64,000 nucleotides of DNA from an uncultured Bacteroidales bacterium (GCA_905234755.1 CAJOIT010000007.1:64050-128049), one strand, 5' to 3'; positions 1-13,900 are shown, numbered from the stretch's first letter. Notes: generated from the sequence alone by a model not told the origin. Numbers and translations: made by a program.

Positions 1-1
1 G

Positions 2-3000
2 AATGGCGGAGGTGCAGTGGCTTATTCGTGGAATCTTCCAGAAGGGCTTACTGCTGATTCGTACGACACTCAAAGTGTAACGGTTCATGTGGATGACAAT
101 TATCTGCGCGATAACGATCCTGAAAACATATCGGTGGATGTTTCCTTCGATGGTTGCGTTGTTCCGAAGGAAATAGAATTTTCTACAATTCCGTCTCCAT
201 CACATTATAGGGTAAACGATACCGCTGTTTGTACAGGAAGCGACCTAACTGTAAATTGCGTACTCGATGAAGGATATGAAGAATATTCAGGCAATTTCTT
301 CCTTAGCTGGTACGATGCAAGCGACATGAATACATCTTTGTTGGGCGATTCGGTTTCGGCATTGGGATATTACATTCCGATACTCACGGAGGACAGAAAC
401 TTGAGGATTGTAGCAAGAAGCATTGAAGGCGATTGCATAGATACTCTTAATGTTGCACTCACAGTTATCCCGACAAGTTCTGTTACATTGGTAAGCGGAG
501 AACCTAACCAGCGGATATGTGAAGGCGAACTTATGGAGCCTGTTGTTTTCTCCGTTCCAAATGCAACATATAACGTTCCTGAAGGTATATATACAGAGTA
601 CGATACAGCAAACAGCCAGCTTACGCTTTCTGGACGTCCGTTCTACAATTCACAGGATGACTATTCTTATACAATATATGGCTGTGGCAGTAGTTATATC
701 GGTGCAATTGACGTTTCGAAGCGCACAAGAATTTACACCGACGGTAGTTTTTCGCAGGTTATCAACCTTGGCGATGATTTGGACATGATAAGGATGGAGG
801 ATATAAACGGTGAATATTACATAACCGTAGAAAGCCTTGACGGTACGGAAACTTTTACAACCGAGGATTTAGGCTTGCAGATTATAAATATGGATGGGGT
901 TGATTTCATTTCAGGAACACCACAGATGCCAGGCGAGTTCATTTACCATATTACTATTCCGGAAAATGGTGCATGTCCAGCTATAGTTTACGATAATTTC
1001 ATAGGTGTCTATGATACAGAAGAACTCGTTGCAACAGCACTTGATGCAACTTTGTGCGAAGGCGAAACTGCAACACTTGCAACTGTAGAGCGTCCTGGTG
1101 CATACGGTGGCGAATATGTATGGACTTTGGAAGAAGATACGGTTGGTACAGGTTCACGAATCAATGTGATTCCGCCAGTGGGAACTTCCACTTACGAAGT
1201 TGTTTGCGGCGGAAAACGCATGTATGGCGAATTTGAGGTTGGCGACTATTTATATCCCGATGAAGCATTGGGCGAAACTGGATATTCAATGCGCAAGAAT
1301 ACAGAAATCACCGTGTATGATTACCAAACTGGATATATGATTGCAAATGTTGAGCAGGACAGTCTGTTGCTTATGTCGCTTTCAAAGATTGAGGAAGTGG
1401 AATGGTCGCAGGCACCAGAAATGCTCGCTTCTGACGATGAGGATATGTATCTGCCATCTGCGGGCGAACTTGGATATGTGCTTGACAACTACGAAAAGTT
1501 CTATTTCGCGTTGGAATACGACCTTCCATTAATGCTTTCGTCAACCGAAAAGGATGAAAATACGGTTTATGTGTTTAATGTGAACTACGGACAGATAATG
1601 GAATATCCGAAGACCGAACCTGCAGTTGCAATGGGCTTCAAGAAGATTGCAAAGTCTGAAGTTATCAATATGGTTGGCCGTACTTCTAACATAAGCCGTA
1701 CGGCATCTGTAAATGTCATCGTCCGCGAAAGACACGATATGGCTATCAGCACCGATGATGTTCTTTGCAACACCGATACCGCACGCGTTGGCATAATTAC
1801 CGATTACGAGGTATTGAACTGGTACAATGTTACGCATCCCGAAACGGAGATCGTGTTTGACGAAGACATTGCCGTGCTTCCCGAAGGAACTTATATCGCC
1901 ATCGGTACCGATGAGTATGGTTCATGCATCGATACAGTAGAAGTGAAAGTGAAGGATTTGGCGTTCTATATGCCGCAGGATACTACGGTCTGCGATTCGG
2001 CAGTTCTTACCATTGCAAAGGAGGATGTAACAATTATGCTTGGCGATGAGGTGATTGACGGGCAAACTATTACAATAACCGAAAGTGGAACTTACAACAT
2101 TACTTTAATAGGTATAGGCGACACTTGTCGCGAAGAAAAGATTTTGAACCTGACAGTTAACCAATCGTACAGCATTTCGTTCGATACAATTGTCTACGAC
2201 AGTACATTTGTTTGGAACGACGAAACCTATACTGCTACTGGTACATACGCACAATTTTTTACATCAATAAACGGTTGCGACAGTATTGTTACTGCTAATG
2301 TGACATTTGTGAATACCGAAACAGAGTTTGCTTTGTTTGGCATCGTTACCGAAAGCGATGGTACAACCCCGCTTGCAGGCGTTGATGTTTCGTCGGATGG
2401 AACAACTGTAACTACTCCGAACGATGGTAGCTATATGATTATGATACAAAGGGCAAGCCCTGTTGTTCACTTCGCGAAGCCAGGCTACAATATTATTTGC
2501 GACAGCGTTATGGGCGGAGGCGAATACAATGTGGCTATGTACAAGCCCGAAATCAATGTTTCGTTGTCTGACGATTCGTACGAAACTACGCCGTATGTGG
2601 CTCGTCAGGTTGTAGTTGAGCTTAGCAATACTGGTGATGGTCCGTTGGCTTGGAGTTCAGTTGTAGAATCTGATTTCACGGCTTCTGACAGGGCTGTACA
2701 TCCGCGTAGCAACAGTCAGATGTGGGATTCGGCCGATGAGGTTATCGTAACTAACAGCAATGCCGAACAGGCAATTGCTACCGATGGATTCTACATTTAT
2801 ACCGCATCGTGGAGGCGAGCAGGCGAGTTCAGCAGATATTCGCCAGACAACGGCTATCTCGAAACCTTTGTAATCGATGGTGTGGGTGGAGTAAGAAACT
2901 TGTCGTATGGCAACGGATTCTTCTTTGCAACCGACAATACCAACAAGATTTACAAGATTAACATGGATACGCAGACTCTTGAGGAGGTGATTACTCTCAA

Positions 3001-4687
3001 CGACCCAGACTTGCAAATCCGTTACTGCGCATACTCTACCGAAGAGGATCTGCTGTATATCGGTAACTGGACAAATCTCTACAAGTTGGTTGCATACAAT
3101 ACCGCATATCCGACCTTGATACCGTTGTCGTACTCGATGAACAATGTGTACAGTATTGCCTACGATGCATTCTCTGGTTCAACTCCTTGTTTGTGGGCAT
3201 TCTCGCAAATATCGGAGGACAACGGTCCATTTGCTAAGATTTATAAACTTAACAGGGACGGCGTTCAGATTGCCGAAATGGAGCATTTCATAAACGATGC
3301 ATCATTGGCGACATCATCATCGTTGGCTGGAGGCATTTGCGTATCGCAATACTTGTACGATGACAAGTATGTTTTGCTTGCAAACATCCAAAACAGCGAA
3401 AGCCCGAACAAAATAGCGGTTTACGAGATTGGCGGAAAGCCGTCTTGGGTAAGCTCTGACACTAAGAGCGGTATTATTCCTGCAGGCGAAAGCATAAATG
3501 TTACCATAACGGAGATGGCGAAAGAAAACGGCAATTATTCGGCAGTTGTTAAGTTCAAACCGAATGTTTATATGCCTGAGAATTCCGACTTGAACTTGTC
3601 GTTGACAGTTTCGTCGCCGACTTGCAATCCGGTCGAAAATCTTGTTGCCGAAACCGATACTTTCCACATTGTAAGTCTTAGCTGGGAAGCAGTAGATGCA
3701 GGCGACTACGAAAGCGTTTCGTATATGATTTATGAGCGAGGTTCCGATGTTGCACTTGATACAGTGCAGACGACATCGTATCTTGTGGAAAATCCCGAGA
3801 TTGGCGAGCGTTGCTACTATGTACGCGCACTTATGCGTGGTGAGTCCGATTGTGTTTCGAATCCATCCAATACGGCATGTGCCGAAATTCTTGCTTTCCC
3901 ATGCGATGTTCAGTTGTCGCTTACAGCGCGCGCTTTCGGCGACCGCATAAGGCTCGAATGGAATGAATTGTTCGGAGTTGACCATTATGAAGTACATGCG
4001 GACGACCTTGCTGGAGTTATCTTGTATACTGGTTCTGAAACAACTTTTGAGGATACGCTTGCATCACTCGAAACAGACTATTGCTATAGGGTTGTTGCTT
4101 ACTTTAGAAACGGTGAATGTGAACCAAAGACATCAAATTCGGCATGTGCAAGAATTTCGGCTGGTGGATGTTCTGAGGTTCCTGTTGTTACAGCAACGGC
4201 AGTTGGAAATTCTGTCGCTTTGAGTTGGGGCAAGATTCAGGGAGTTCAGTCTTATTCGCTCTACAAGGACGGCAAGTATCTTACAAGCACATCCGATACC
4301 GCTTACTACGACATGATGCTCGAGTATGAAACCGAGTACTGCTATGTTGTTGAAATCAATTGTGGCTACGGAATGTTTGGCTTGTCCGATGAGGTTTGCG
4401 TTACCACAGAGAAGGAATACGAAGAGCAGAATGCAATTGAATTGATAACCGATGAAAGCATAGACCTTTATCCAAATCCCGCATCTGACAGGTTCTATAT
4501 TGGCGGACAAACCATGAAGTCGATAGAAGTTGTGAACTTTGCTGGTCAGGTCATTTACGAACTGAACAACATCATGGAGGACAATTTTGTAGTAGAAACA
4601 GATAGCTTTGCCCCGGGTGTTTATGCGGTAAGGATAACGCTTGCTGATGGCAATACGATTATAAAACGGGTAGTAATAAGCAAATAA
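2..4687 (+). CDS. Large T9SS-secreted multidomain protein, 5'-truncated by the window edge
   Basis: The frame is open to the first base: codons before the GTG at 17 read NGGGA, continuing the Ig-like sequence. The true start therefore lies outside the window. From residue 1 at position 17, I see Ig-like/PKD-like modules to about residue 690 and a Bacteroidales-type 'GCDS' repeat near 720-765. A carboxypeptidase-regulatory-like domain follows near 770-845, then a beta-propeller-like stretch near 870-1130. Three fibronectin III-like domains span about 1200-1470, and a type A T9SS sorting domain runs from about 1483 (LYPNPASD) to the end, finishing with IIKRVVISK. T9SS domains direct export across the outer membrane and usually surface anchoring. 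No catalytic domain is visible in the part present; a protease or adhesin head could lie upstream. A strong terminator follows directly. Confidence 0.88.
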   Translation, partial: NGGGAVAYSWNLPEGLTADSYDTQSVTVHVDDNYLRDNDPENISVDVSFDGCVVPKEIEFSTIPSPSHYRVNDTAVCTGSDLTVNCVLDEGYEEYSGNFFLSWYDASDMNTSLLGDSVSALGYYIPILTEDRNLRIVARSIEGDCIDTLNVALTVIPTSSVTLVSGEPNQRICEGELMEPVVFSVPNATYNVPEGIYTEYDTANSQLTLSGRPFYNSQDDYSYTIYGCGSSYIGAIDVSKRTRIYTDGSFSQVINLGDDLDMIRMEDINGEYYITVESLDGTETFTTEDLGLQIINMDGVDFISGTPQMPGEFIYHITIPENGACPAIVYDNFIGVYDTEELVATALDATLCEGETATLATVERPGAYGGEYVWTLEEDTVGTGSRINVIPPVGTSTYEVVCGGKRMYGEFEVGDYLYPDEALGETGYSMRKNTEITVYDYQTGYMIANVEQDSLLLMSLSKIEEVEWSQAPEMLASDDEDMYLPSAGELGYVLDNYEKFYFALEYDLPLMLSSTEKDENTVYVFNVNYGQIMEYPKTEPAVAMGFKKIAKSEVINMVGRTSNISRTASVNVIVRERHDMAISTDDVLCNTDTARVGIITDYEVLNWYNVTHPETEIVFDEDIAVLPEGTYIAIGTDEYGSCIDTVEVKVKDLAFYMPQDTTVCDSAVLTIAKEDVTIMLGDEVIDGQTITITESGTYNITLIGIGDTCREEKILNLTVNQSYSISFDTIVYDSTFVWNDETYTATGTYAQFFTSINGCDSIVTANVTFVNTETEFALFGIVTESDGTTPLAGVDVSSDGTTVTTPNDGSYMIMIQRASPVVHFAKPGYNIICDSVMGGGEYNVAMYKPEINVSLSDDSYETTPYVARQVVVELSNTGDGPLAWSSVVESDFTASDRAVHPRSNSQMWDSADEVIVTNSNAEQAIATDGFYIYTASWRRAGEFSRYSPDNGYLETFVIDGVGGVRNLSYGNGFFFATDNTNKIYKINMDTQTLEEVITLNDPDLQIRYCAYSTEEDLLYIGNWTNLYKLVAYNTAYPTLIPLSYSMNNVYSIAYDAFSGSTPCLWAFSQISEDNGPFAKIYKLNRDGVQIAEMEHFINDASLATSSSLAGGICVSQYLYDDKYVLLANIQNSESPNKIAVYEIGGKPSWVSSDTKSGIIPAGESINVTITEMAKENGNYSAVVKFKPNVYMPENSDLNLSLTVSSPTCNPVENLVAETDTFHIVSLSWEAVDAGDYESVSYMIYERGSDVALDTVQTTSYLVENPEIGERCYYVRALMRGESDCVSNPSNTACAEILAFPCDVQLSLTARAFGDRIRLEWNELFGVDHYEVHADDLAGVILYTGSETTFEDTLASLETDYCYRVVAYFRNGECEPKTSNSACARISAGGCSEVPVVTATAVGNSVALSWGKIQGVQSYSLYKDGKYLTSTSDTAYYDMMLEYETEYCYVVEINCGYGMFGLSDEVCVTTEKEYEEQNAIELITDESIDLYPNPASDRFYIGGQTMKSIEVVNFAGQVIYELNNIMEDNFVVETDSFAPGVYAVRITLADGNTIIKRVVISK

Positions 4688-4690
4688 AAT

Positions 4691-4719
4691 AAATAAAGCC
4701 ACCAACGGTGGCTTTATTT
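4691..4719 (+). terminator. Rho-independent terminator
   Basis: A perfect inverted repeat, AAATAAAGCCACC / GGTGGCTTTATTT, with a 3-nt loop lies just after the stop codon at 4687 and ends in a T-rich tail. Confidence 0.9.
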
Positions 4720-4889
4720 TGTTTAAAAAGCAAAAAATTGCCGACAAACGAACTAAAAGTCCATTTGGGTTGTTTGCGTGCGTTGAGATAATGTTAACTA
4801 TTTATTATGTTAAATATGTTAATAAATATGTAATATAACCACCTTCATATAATAGTATTGGGTAGTGTCGCTAACAATGTTATTTTTTA

Positions 4890-4897
4890 TAACTTTG
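4890..4897 (+). promoter_or_regulatory. -7 promoter box of the giant protease-adhesin gene
   Basis: TAACTTTG matches the Bacteroidota -7 consensus TAnnTTTG and lies 51 nt before the ATG at 4949. I could not identify a convincing -33 TTG at the usual spacing. The rest of 4720-4948 is AT-rich with no ORF. Confidence 0.5.
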
Positions 4898-4948
4898 AAG
4901 CCTTGTACATATTAAAAATATTATTAATAACATTATTAGCAGACAATT

Positions 4949-7900
4949 ATGAGCAGGAATTTACTTGTAAAGTTGTTATTTGCGCTCTTTGTGATGCTGT
5001 CGCTGATGTTTTTCGGCAACAGTTTGTCGGCGCAGATATCCTACGGCGGGAAGCCGTGGACTTTCGGTACAGAAAAGGGAGGGAAGACTTCCTTTATAAA
5101 TGTGGAGTACGACGAGATTAGTCTCAAGTCTCCCGATGTTGAACCGTTAATTGCCGAGGATTTGGCAAACACAAGCAAGGACTTGCCTATGCGTGTTGGT
5201 GTATCACTCGATGCTGACATCACAATGCAAAACGCAGGTACTTGGACTGACCTTCCTATGGGAGCAAGGTTGTGGACATTGAAGGTGAGGGTGCCCGGAG
5301 CAAAGGCTCTTACCCTCGGTTTCGAGGATTTCCATCTTGCCGAAGGCAGCAAGCTGTTCTTCTACAACGAGAACCGCAAGCAGGTGCTAGGTGCATTTAC
5401 TAGCGAGAACAACCTTGAGAATAGGTCTTTCGCTATCGAGCAGGTGCAAGGTGAAGTTGTTTGCATTGAGTACTACGAACCGGCATACAAGAAGGCAGGC
5501 AGTGCTGATAAGACTACTTTCCGCATCTTCGATGTTGGTTATTTCTACCGCGAATTCACCGACCTGAAACCTTATAAGGATACTCCGACTAGGGTACAGG
5601 AATCGGAATCGTGCGAGGTCGATGTCAACTGCTCACCCGTAGGTGATGACTGGCAGGACGAAAAGCGTGGCGTTGCACAGATTACACTGAAATCGGGTGG
5701 AAGCTGGTATGTATGTACAGGTTCTCTTATGAACAACACAAACAATGATGGAACTCCATACTTCCTTACGGCTTTCCACTGCGGTGAGGACAATACTACT
5801 ACAAATGAATTCAACCAGTGGATTTTCAAGTTCAAGTACGAAGCACCTGCAGCACAGGCTTCGGGCAATGGTACCACAATTACAAGCGAACCGACAGGTT
5901 CTAGGTCAATCACTGGCTGTACAAAGAAGGCCAGCGGTGACATAAGTGGTGGTTCCGATTTCTTGCTTCTGCTTCTCAATTCAACCCCTACAGCAGCATA
6001 CGAACCTTACTACAATGGTTGGAGCCGTTCTACTACCGCTCCGTCGAATGGCGTTGGTATTCACCATCCTGCTGGCGACATAAAGAAGATTTCAACCTAT
6101 AACTCAGCTTCGACAGGTTCTTATACAGGTTCTGCAAGTAGTGCTCACTGGCGTTTGACTTGGGTTCGTAATTCAAATGGATTCGGTGTTACCGAAGGCG
6201 GTTCATCGGGTTCGCCTTTGTTCGATAGCAATGGTTTTGTCGTTGGTACTCTTACAGGTGGTTCTTCGTATTGTACAATGACTTCTGGTCAGGACTACTA
6301 CGGAAAAATCTCGTATCACTGGCAGTCTAACGGCAATACAAATGCCAAGCAGTTGAAACCGTGGCTCGACCCTACAAATACGGGTGTGACAAATTGCCCT
6401 GGCTACGACCCGTTCGCAAACCAGCCGCCTGAGGTTAATTTCGGTGCATCAACTACCACTATTCTCGAAGGAGGAAGCATCGATTTCTACAACTATACCG
6501 TAAACAATCCTGTTTCATATTCCTGGACTTTTGAGGGTGGAACACCATCGACAAGTACAGCAACCGAGCCTACAGGAATTACCTATAATACTGCAGGAAC
6601 ATACGATGTAACTCTTTCGTCAACAAACGCTAACGGAACAAATTCAATTACAAAGAGCGACTACATAAATGTTATTTCGCCAACAGGTTCGTTCTGCGAT
6701 ACGGTGTCTCAGTTCGGCGGTTCTTTAGTCAATTACTATTTTGCCGATTCTCTTGATAATTTAACTGGTTATCTTGGTGGAACTAATGATTACGAGGATA
6801 TGACTGCGTGGGCAGAAATTTTCCAATCAGCATCACCTTATAATCAGATTACAGGATTCAGGTTTTTCCCCTCAGTTGCAAAAAGAAGAACAAATTGTAA
6901 TGTGACATTCAACCTGTGGAGTTTGTCAAGCAATCTTCCTGACGAGGTTATTGCATCAGCTACCATTCCATTGGCAAATGTAATTTCTGCAATGAACAGC
7001 GACGGATATATAGATGTTGATTTTGGTGGCGTAATTGACATACCTGCTGGTGGATTTGCTGTCGGTTGGGAACGCCCTGGAGCTCCTGTTTCTGGCGATA
7101 CGCTTGCTTCATATACAAATGCTGAGGATGGTGAAATGGGTACTGCTTGTTTTTATTACGACGGAGAGTGGATGATGTATTCTTCTGTTTGGGGAGATTT
7201 CCAGTTCCCGATGCTACCATTTGTATGCTACAATGGCTCATTGCCACCAACAGCAGACTTTACTTCAGATACTCGTCAGGTAGATGTAGGAGAAAGTGTT
7301 AATTTCTACGATATATCGGCAGGAAATGTTACATCGCGCTCATGGTCATTCGAAGGCGGTAGTCCATCGACGAGTACGGAAGAAAATCCTGTAGTTACAT
7401 ATTCTGCTCCTGGCAGCTATCAGGTTTCTCTTACCGTTACAAATGCTAACGGAAGTAACACTAGGACAGTAGCAGCTTACATCAATGTTTTTGATCCGAA
7501 TGCATCCAGTGGTTCTTTCTCTCTCGATTTCGAGGCTTGTGGAGATTTTCAGGTCGATAACTTCCATCCATGGACTACCTACGATGGAGATGGGTCTGCC
7601 ACATACGAGTCTTCTGGTTTTGATTTTCTCAATGAGGCTTATACAGGTTCGTACATTGCTTTCAATGCTTCGTCAACTAGTCCTGAAGCAACGGGCTGGG
7701 AGGCACATGGTGGCGATCGCTGCGGTATATGCTTTGCATCCACTACGCCTCCTAATAACGACTGGTTGATATCTGCTCCACTTACTTTGTGCTCAAATGC
7801 ATCAATCTCGTTCTGGGCAAAATCTATTACCGATAATTACGGTCTTGAAAGATTCAATGTATTGCTTTCTACAACCGACAATAGTACATCGAGTTTTACC

Positions 7901-10900
7901 GTAAAGCTTAGTGGAAATACATATATTCAAGCACCTACTACTTGGACACAATATACCTATAGTTTGTCGGCATACGCAGGTCGGACCGTATATGTGGCAA
8001 TCCAGTGCGTTTCGAATGATGCTTATGCGTTCATGATTGACGATATTGAAATAACAGGTGATTGTAATTCTGCTCCAACTGCCGACTTTATGGCTGACAA
8101 TACTACTGCTGAAGTTGGTTCTACTGTTAGCTTTACCGATCTTTCAACCAATATGCCAACATCGTGGTCGTGGACTTTCAATGGTGCTACTCCTGCTACA
8201 AGCACCGTACAGAATCCAAGAGTAACATACAATACTCCTGGTACTTATGCAGTGAGCCTAACAGTAACAAACGCTCAAGGAACTGATACCGAAACCAAGG
8301 CTGGTTACATTACTGTAACTCCACAGTCTGAAGTGTTGGTTGAATGGAACTTCCCCGAAGACAGTGCCGATGCAACTGCCGATGGTGGTATCTCTGCTAA
8401 CCTCACTAAGACAATATCTGTCGGCGGTGGTGTAGGAACAATAACATATACTACTGATGGCGCTTCAACATTGTGTGCAAATGCTTCTGGTTGGAGGAAT
8501 GGAAATAATGCTAAATACTGGAAGGTAAACTTTACTACCACAGGTTACGAAAGCATAAAGTTATGGTCAAAACAGAGTGGTGTTTCAACGAATAACTACT
8601 CTCCAAAGAACTTCAAGGTTCAGTATAGTCTAAATAATTCTACGTGGACGGATGTTCCAGATGCAACAGTAACTTGTGCTGCAAACTGGACTTCTGGAGC
8701 TCTTGATGGAATTTCACTTCCTGAAGCTTGTAACAATCAGGCTAACGTATATCTGAGATGGATAATGACTTCGAATAATGCAATTAGTGGAACAGTTGGA
8801 CGAACTTCTTATTCTTACATTGATGACATTGTTGTGAAGGGTATTCAAATGGCTGTTGCTCCAGTTGCAGAATTTACAGCAAATACTACTAGCGTTTGTG
8901 CTGGTGCAACGATAACTTTCACCGATCAGAGTACAAATACTCCTACATCATGGTCGTGGAACTTCGGCGATGGTGGAACATCTACCGAGCAGAACCCGAC
9001 TTACACCTACGCAACAGCAGGTACATACACTGTAACATTGGTTGCTACAAATAATTCTGGCAATGATACAGAAACCAAGACCAATTACATTACCGTAAAT
9101 GCTAATCCAACCGTTTCGATTGCAACACCAGAAACCTACTGCGCTGGCGAAACTGCACAAATCAATGCTACTGTTTCGGGTGCAACTTCATACTCGTGGA
9201 GCGGTCCTAACAACTACACTGCTTCAACTCAGAATGTTTCGATAGCAAATGCTACGGCAAACAACTCTGGTACTTACACAATCACAGTTACAAGCGCAGC
9301 ATCGTGTACAGCAACCGCATCTGCAAGCCTTACCGTAAACGCTAATCCTACATTGAATAATGTTTCGAATGGCGGACCTTACTGCGAAGGTGCAACAATA
9401 GCACTCTCAGCAAACGGCAACGGTGGTACTGCTTATTCGTGGAGCGGTCCTAATGGATTCACATCCAACCTCCAGAACCCGACCATCGCAAATGCTGATG
9501 GCGACAATGCAGGAACTTACACCGCTACACTTACCAATACGACTACAGGTTGTTCGGTTTCGGCTAGTACGGTTGTCGCAGTAAATGCACTTCCTACGCT
9601 AAACGCATCCAACAATGGTCCGTATTGCGAGGGCTCAACCATCACACTCTCTGCAAATGGTACTGGTGGTACTGCTTATGCTTGGAGCGGGCCTAACGGA
9701 TATACAGCCAATGTTGCTAACCCGACTATCGCAAACTCAACAACTGCAAATGCTGGCACCTATAATGTAACACTTACCAATCCTACAACAGGTTGCTCGG
9801 TTGAAGCAAGCACTATCGTTAATGTTAATGCCAATCCTGTGGTAACTGCTTCTAATACTGGTGCATACTGCGCTGGTCAGACAATTGAATTGTCGGCAGT
9901 TTCGGCTGATGCAACCTCGTTTGCTTGGAGCGGTCCTAACGGATATGCTTCGGCTCAGCAGAATCCTGTAATTGCAAATGCTGTAACAAATAACGGCGGT
10001 TCGTACACCGTAGTTGCAACAAATGCAAACAATTGCTCGGCACAGGCAAGCACGGTTGTTACCGTAAATGCTAATCCTACCGCAAATGCTTCCAACACTG
10101 GCGCTTATTGCGAAGGACAGACAATAACATTGCAGACAACCGCGACTGGAACATACGCTTGGAGCGGTCCTAACGGATTCTCGTCAACCTTGCAGAACCC
10201 GACAGTTGCTAATGCAACAACCGCAAATGCTGGTACATACACACTTGTTGTTTCCAATGCAAACAACTGTACGGCAACGGCATCTACTAATGTGGTTGTA
10301 AATTCAGTTCCTGCAGTAACCGCATCGAATACTGGCGGATATTGCGCAGAACAGACAATAGTATTGTCGTCGGTATCGGCAGATGCAACCTCGTTTGCTT
10401 GGAGCGGTCCTAGCGGATTTACTTCGACTTTGCAGAACCCGGTAGTTGAAAATGCTACACCCGCAAATGCTGGTACATATACCGTAGTTGCAACAAATGC
10501 TAACAACTGTACAGCAGAAGCAAGCACAACTGTAGTTGTAAATGCAGTTCCTACAATCACTGCTTCAAATACTGGTGAATACTGCGAAGGTCAGACAATT
10601 TCGTTGTCAGCAACATCAAATGCAACATCATTTGCATGGAGTGGTCCTAACGGATTCACCTCAACCTTGCAGAACCCGACAATTGCTAACTCAACAGTAT
10701 CGAATGCTGGTACATACACCGTAGTTGCAGCAAATGCAAACGGTTGTTCTGCTGAAGCAACAACAATAGTAGTGGTAAATACCACACCTACTGTAACAGC
10801 ATCGAACACTGGTGCATATTGCGCAGGCGAAACAATCTCGTTGTCAGCAGTTTCTGGTGCAACCTCGTTTGCATGGAACGGCCCTAACGGATTCTCATCA

Positions 10901-13900
10901 GCATTGCAGAACCCGACAATTGAAAATGCAGCCACCACAAATGGCGGTTCTTACACAGTTGTAGCAACAACCGCAGCAGGTTGTACGGCAAATGCAAGCA
11001 CAGTTGTTGCTGTAAATGCTAATCCTGTTGTTGATGCATCCAACACTGGTGCATACTGCGAAGGCGCAACAATAGCATTGCAGACAACCGCAACTGGCAC
11101 CTACGCTTGGAGCGGTCCTAACGGATTCACTTCAACCTTGCAGAACCCGACAATCGCTAATGCAACACTTGCTAATGCAGGTGTTTACACCTTGGTAGTT
11201 TCAAACGCAAACAATTGTACAGCCGAAGCAAGCACAACAGTAGTTGTAAATGCTAATCCGACAATTGAACTTGGTAACAATGTTACAGTATGTACTGGCG
11301 AAAACGCAACTCTTGATGCTGGTGCAGGTCTTACCTATCATTGGTCAAACAATGCAACAACCCAGACTATTTCTGTTCCAGCAGGCGACTACTATGTAAC
11401 AGTTTACAATGCAAACGAATGTTCTGCTACCGATAATATTTCGGTTGCAAACTATCCGCAAACAACACTTGTAACAACATCGACAGCAGAAACACATAAT
11501 AATTCTCACGATGGTACAGCAACCGTAACGCCTACCGGTGCTTCTCCGTTCCAGTACAACTGGTCGAACAATGGCAATACCGCAACAATCAGCGGACTTG
11601 CAGGTGGCAACTACAGCGTTACCGTAACAGATGGCAACGGATGTGATGCTACTGCAATCGTAAATGTTGCAACAATGAATACTCCTCCAGTTGCTGATTT
11701 CTCGGTCAACAATGCCGAAAATGTAACGATATGCCTCGGTGCTGATGTCGTATTTGCTGACCTTTCGACAAATACTCCTACACAGTGGACTTGGAACTTC
11801 GGTGATGGAACAACATCCAATGTACAGAACCCAACCCACACATACGCAGAGGCTGGTAGCTACAATGTTTCGCTCACAGTTGCAAATCAGGACGGTACCG
11901 ATAGCAAGCAGATTACAAACTGCGTAGTTGTAAACGCTGTTCCGACAGCAAATGCAACTAATACTGGTGCATATTGCGCTGGCGAAACAATAGAACTTTC
12001 TGTTTCAAGCGACATTGCAACCGAATACCAGTGGACAGGTCCTATGGGCTTCAGCAGCGCAATGCAGAATACTACTCGTCCAAATGCAACGACCAACCAC
12101 GCTGGAACCTACTCGGTTGTCGTAACAACAGCAAACGGATGTTCGGCAGTTGCATCAACCGATGTAGTTGTTAATGCTAATCCTATAGCCAATGCATCGA
12201 ACACCGGTGCTTACTGCGAAGGTCAGACAGTAACCTTGCAGACAACGGCAGAAGGTACATACTTATGGAACGGTCCTAACGGATTCACTTCAACCTTGCA
12301 GAACCCGACCATCGAAAATGCAACAATTGCTAATGCAGGCGTTTATACTTTGGTAGTTTCGAATGCAAGCGAATGTACAGCAGAAGCAAGCACAACAGTA
12401 ATAGTAAATTCAATCCCGACATTAACAGTTTCGGATGCAGCTACATATTGTGCAGGCGAGACCGTTTCGCTGACAGCAATTTCGGATGTAACATCATTTG
12501 TATGGAATGGTCCTAACGGATATATTTCGGCAATGCAGAACCCGACAATCGCTAACGCAACCCCAGCAAATAGCGGTACATATACAGTAGTCGCAACAAG
12601 TGCTGAAGGTTGCTCGGTTGAGGCAAGCACCGAAGTTACTGTTGCTGTAAATCCAGTCGCTACGATTACAAACAACAGCGGAACAACAACATTGACTTGT
12701 TCGATGACTTCGATAGAACTTGTAGCAAACGGCGGAACATCTTATTCGTGGAATAATGGTGTTGCTAATACAGCAGAATTCACTGCAACTGCTGCAGGTG
12801 ACTACACAGTGGTTGTTACAAACGAAAACAACTGTACTGCCGAAGCATCAGTAACAATAACAGCAGATGGCGATGTTCCAACAGTTTCTGTCGATGGTCT
12901 TACAGCATACTGCGAAGGCGCATCAATTTCACTTTCTGCTAGTTCGAATGTTCCAGTAACCTACACCTGGACTGGTCCTAACGGATACACCGCTTCAACA
13001 GCATCAATTAATATTCCGAGTGCAACATCAGACAATGCAGGTATATACTCTGTAGCAGTAGTTGCTGCAAATGGATGCGGTGCTAGCGATGCAATTACAG
13101 TTGTTGTAAATACAAATCCTGTAGTTGAAGTTTCTGTCAATAGTCCTGCTTGCGAAGGCGAGGCTGTAACATTCACAACTTCAACCAACGATGCATTGAC
13201 ATACTCTTGGAGCGGTCCTAACGGATTCGAATCAACTCTTGCAGAACCGGTTATTGCAAGCGTAAGCATGGCTGACGCTGGCTCATACACATTGACTGTA
13301 GAAAATCAGGCAACGGGTTGTGTAAATACTTTCCACACCGAACTTTTGGTTAATGCAGCACCTATAGTTGACCTTGGTGATGATGTGACAGTTTGTGCTA
13401 ATGTTCCTGTAACACTCAGCGCAACCGCAGGTTTCGTTTCATACACATGGAATGGCGAAGCAGGTTCGCAGACATTCACAGCAACAGAAGCAGGTACATA
13501 TACAGTTGTCGTTGCCGACAACCACGGATGTACAGCAAGCGATATGGTAACAGTTAATCATAACGAATTGCCAGTTCTTGAATTGACATCAACTCCAGAA
13601 TCAGGTACAGGTCTTAGCGATGGAACTGCAACCGTCGAAATTTCGGGCGGAACAGAGCCTTACGAAATACTTTGGAACAACAACGAAACTACAGCACAGA
13701 TAACTGGTCTTACAAATGGTCAGTACTCGGTTGTAGTTACCGATGGAAATGGTTGTGCAGTTGATGGTTCTGTAAATGTAAACACAATGAATACTCCTCC
13801 AGTTGCTGCATTTGAAGCATCTGCAACATCAGGCTGTGCTCCTCTGACAGTCAATTTCACCGATCAGAGCACCAACTTCCCACAGACATGGACTTGGGAT

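Noticed and set aside
3317..3997. Long minus-strand ORF inside the first gene
   Set aside because: It is antisense to a coherent fibronectin-rich coding frame, has no recognisable domain and arises from codon bias of the real gene.
4133..4747. Minus-strand ORF over the end of the first gene
   Set aside because: It overlaps the T9SS sorting domain and the terminator, and its translation shows no family features.
9346..13370. CRISPR-like array
   Set aside because: The repeats are long, in-frame and coding (Ig-like modules), with no spacers.
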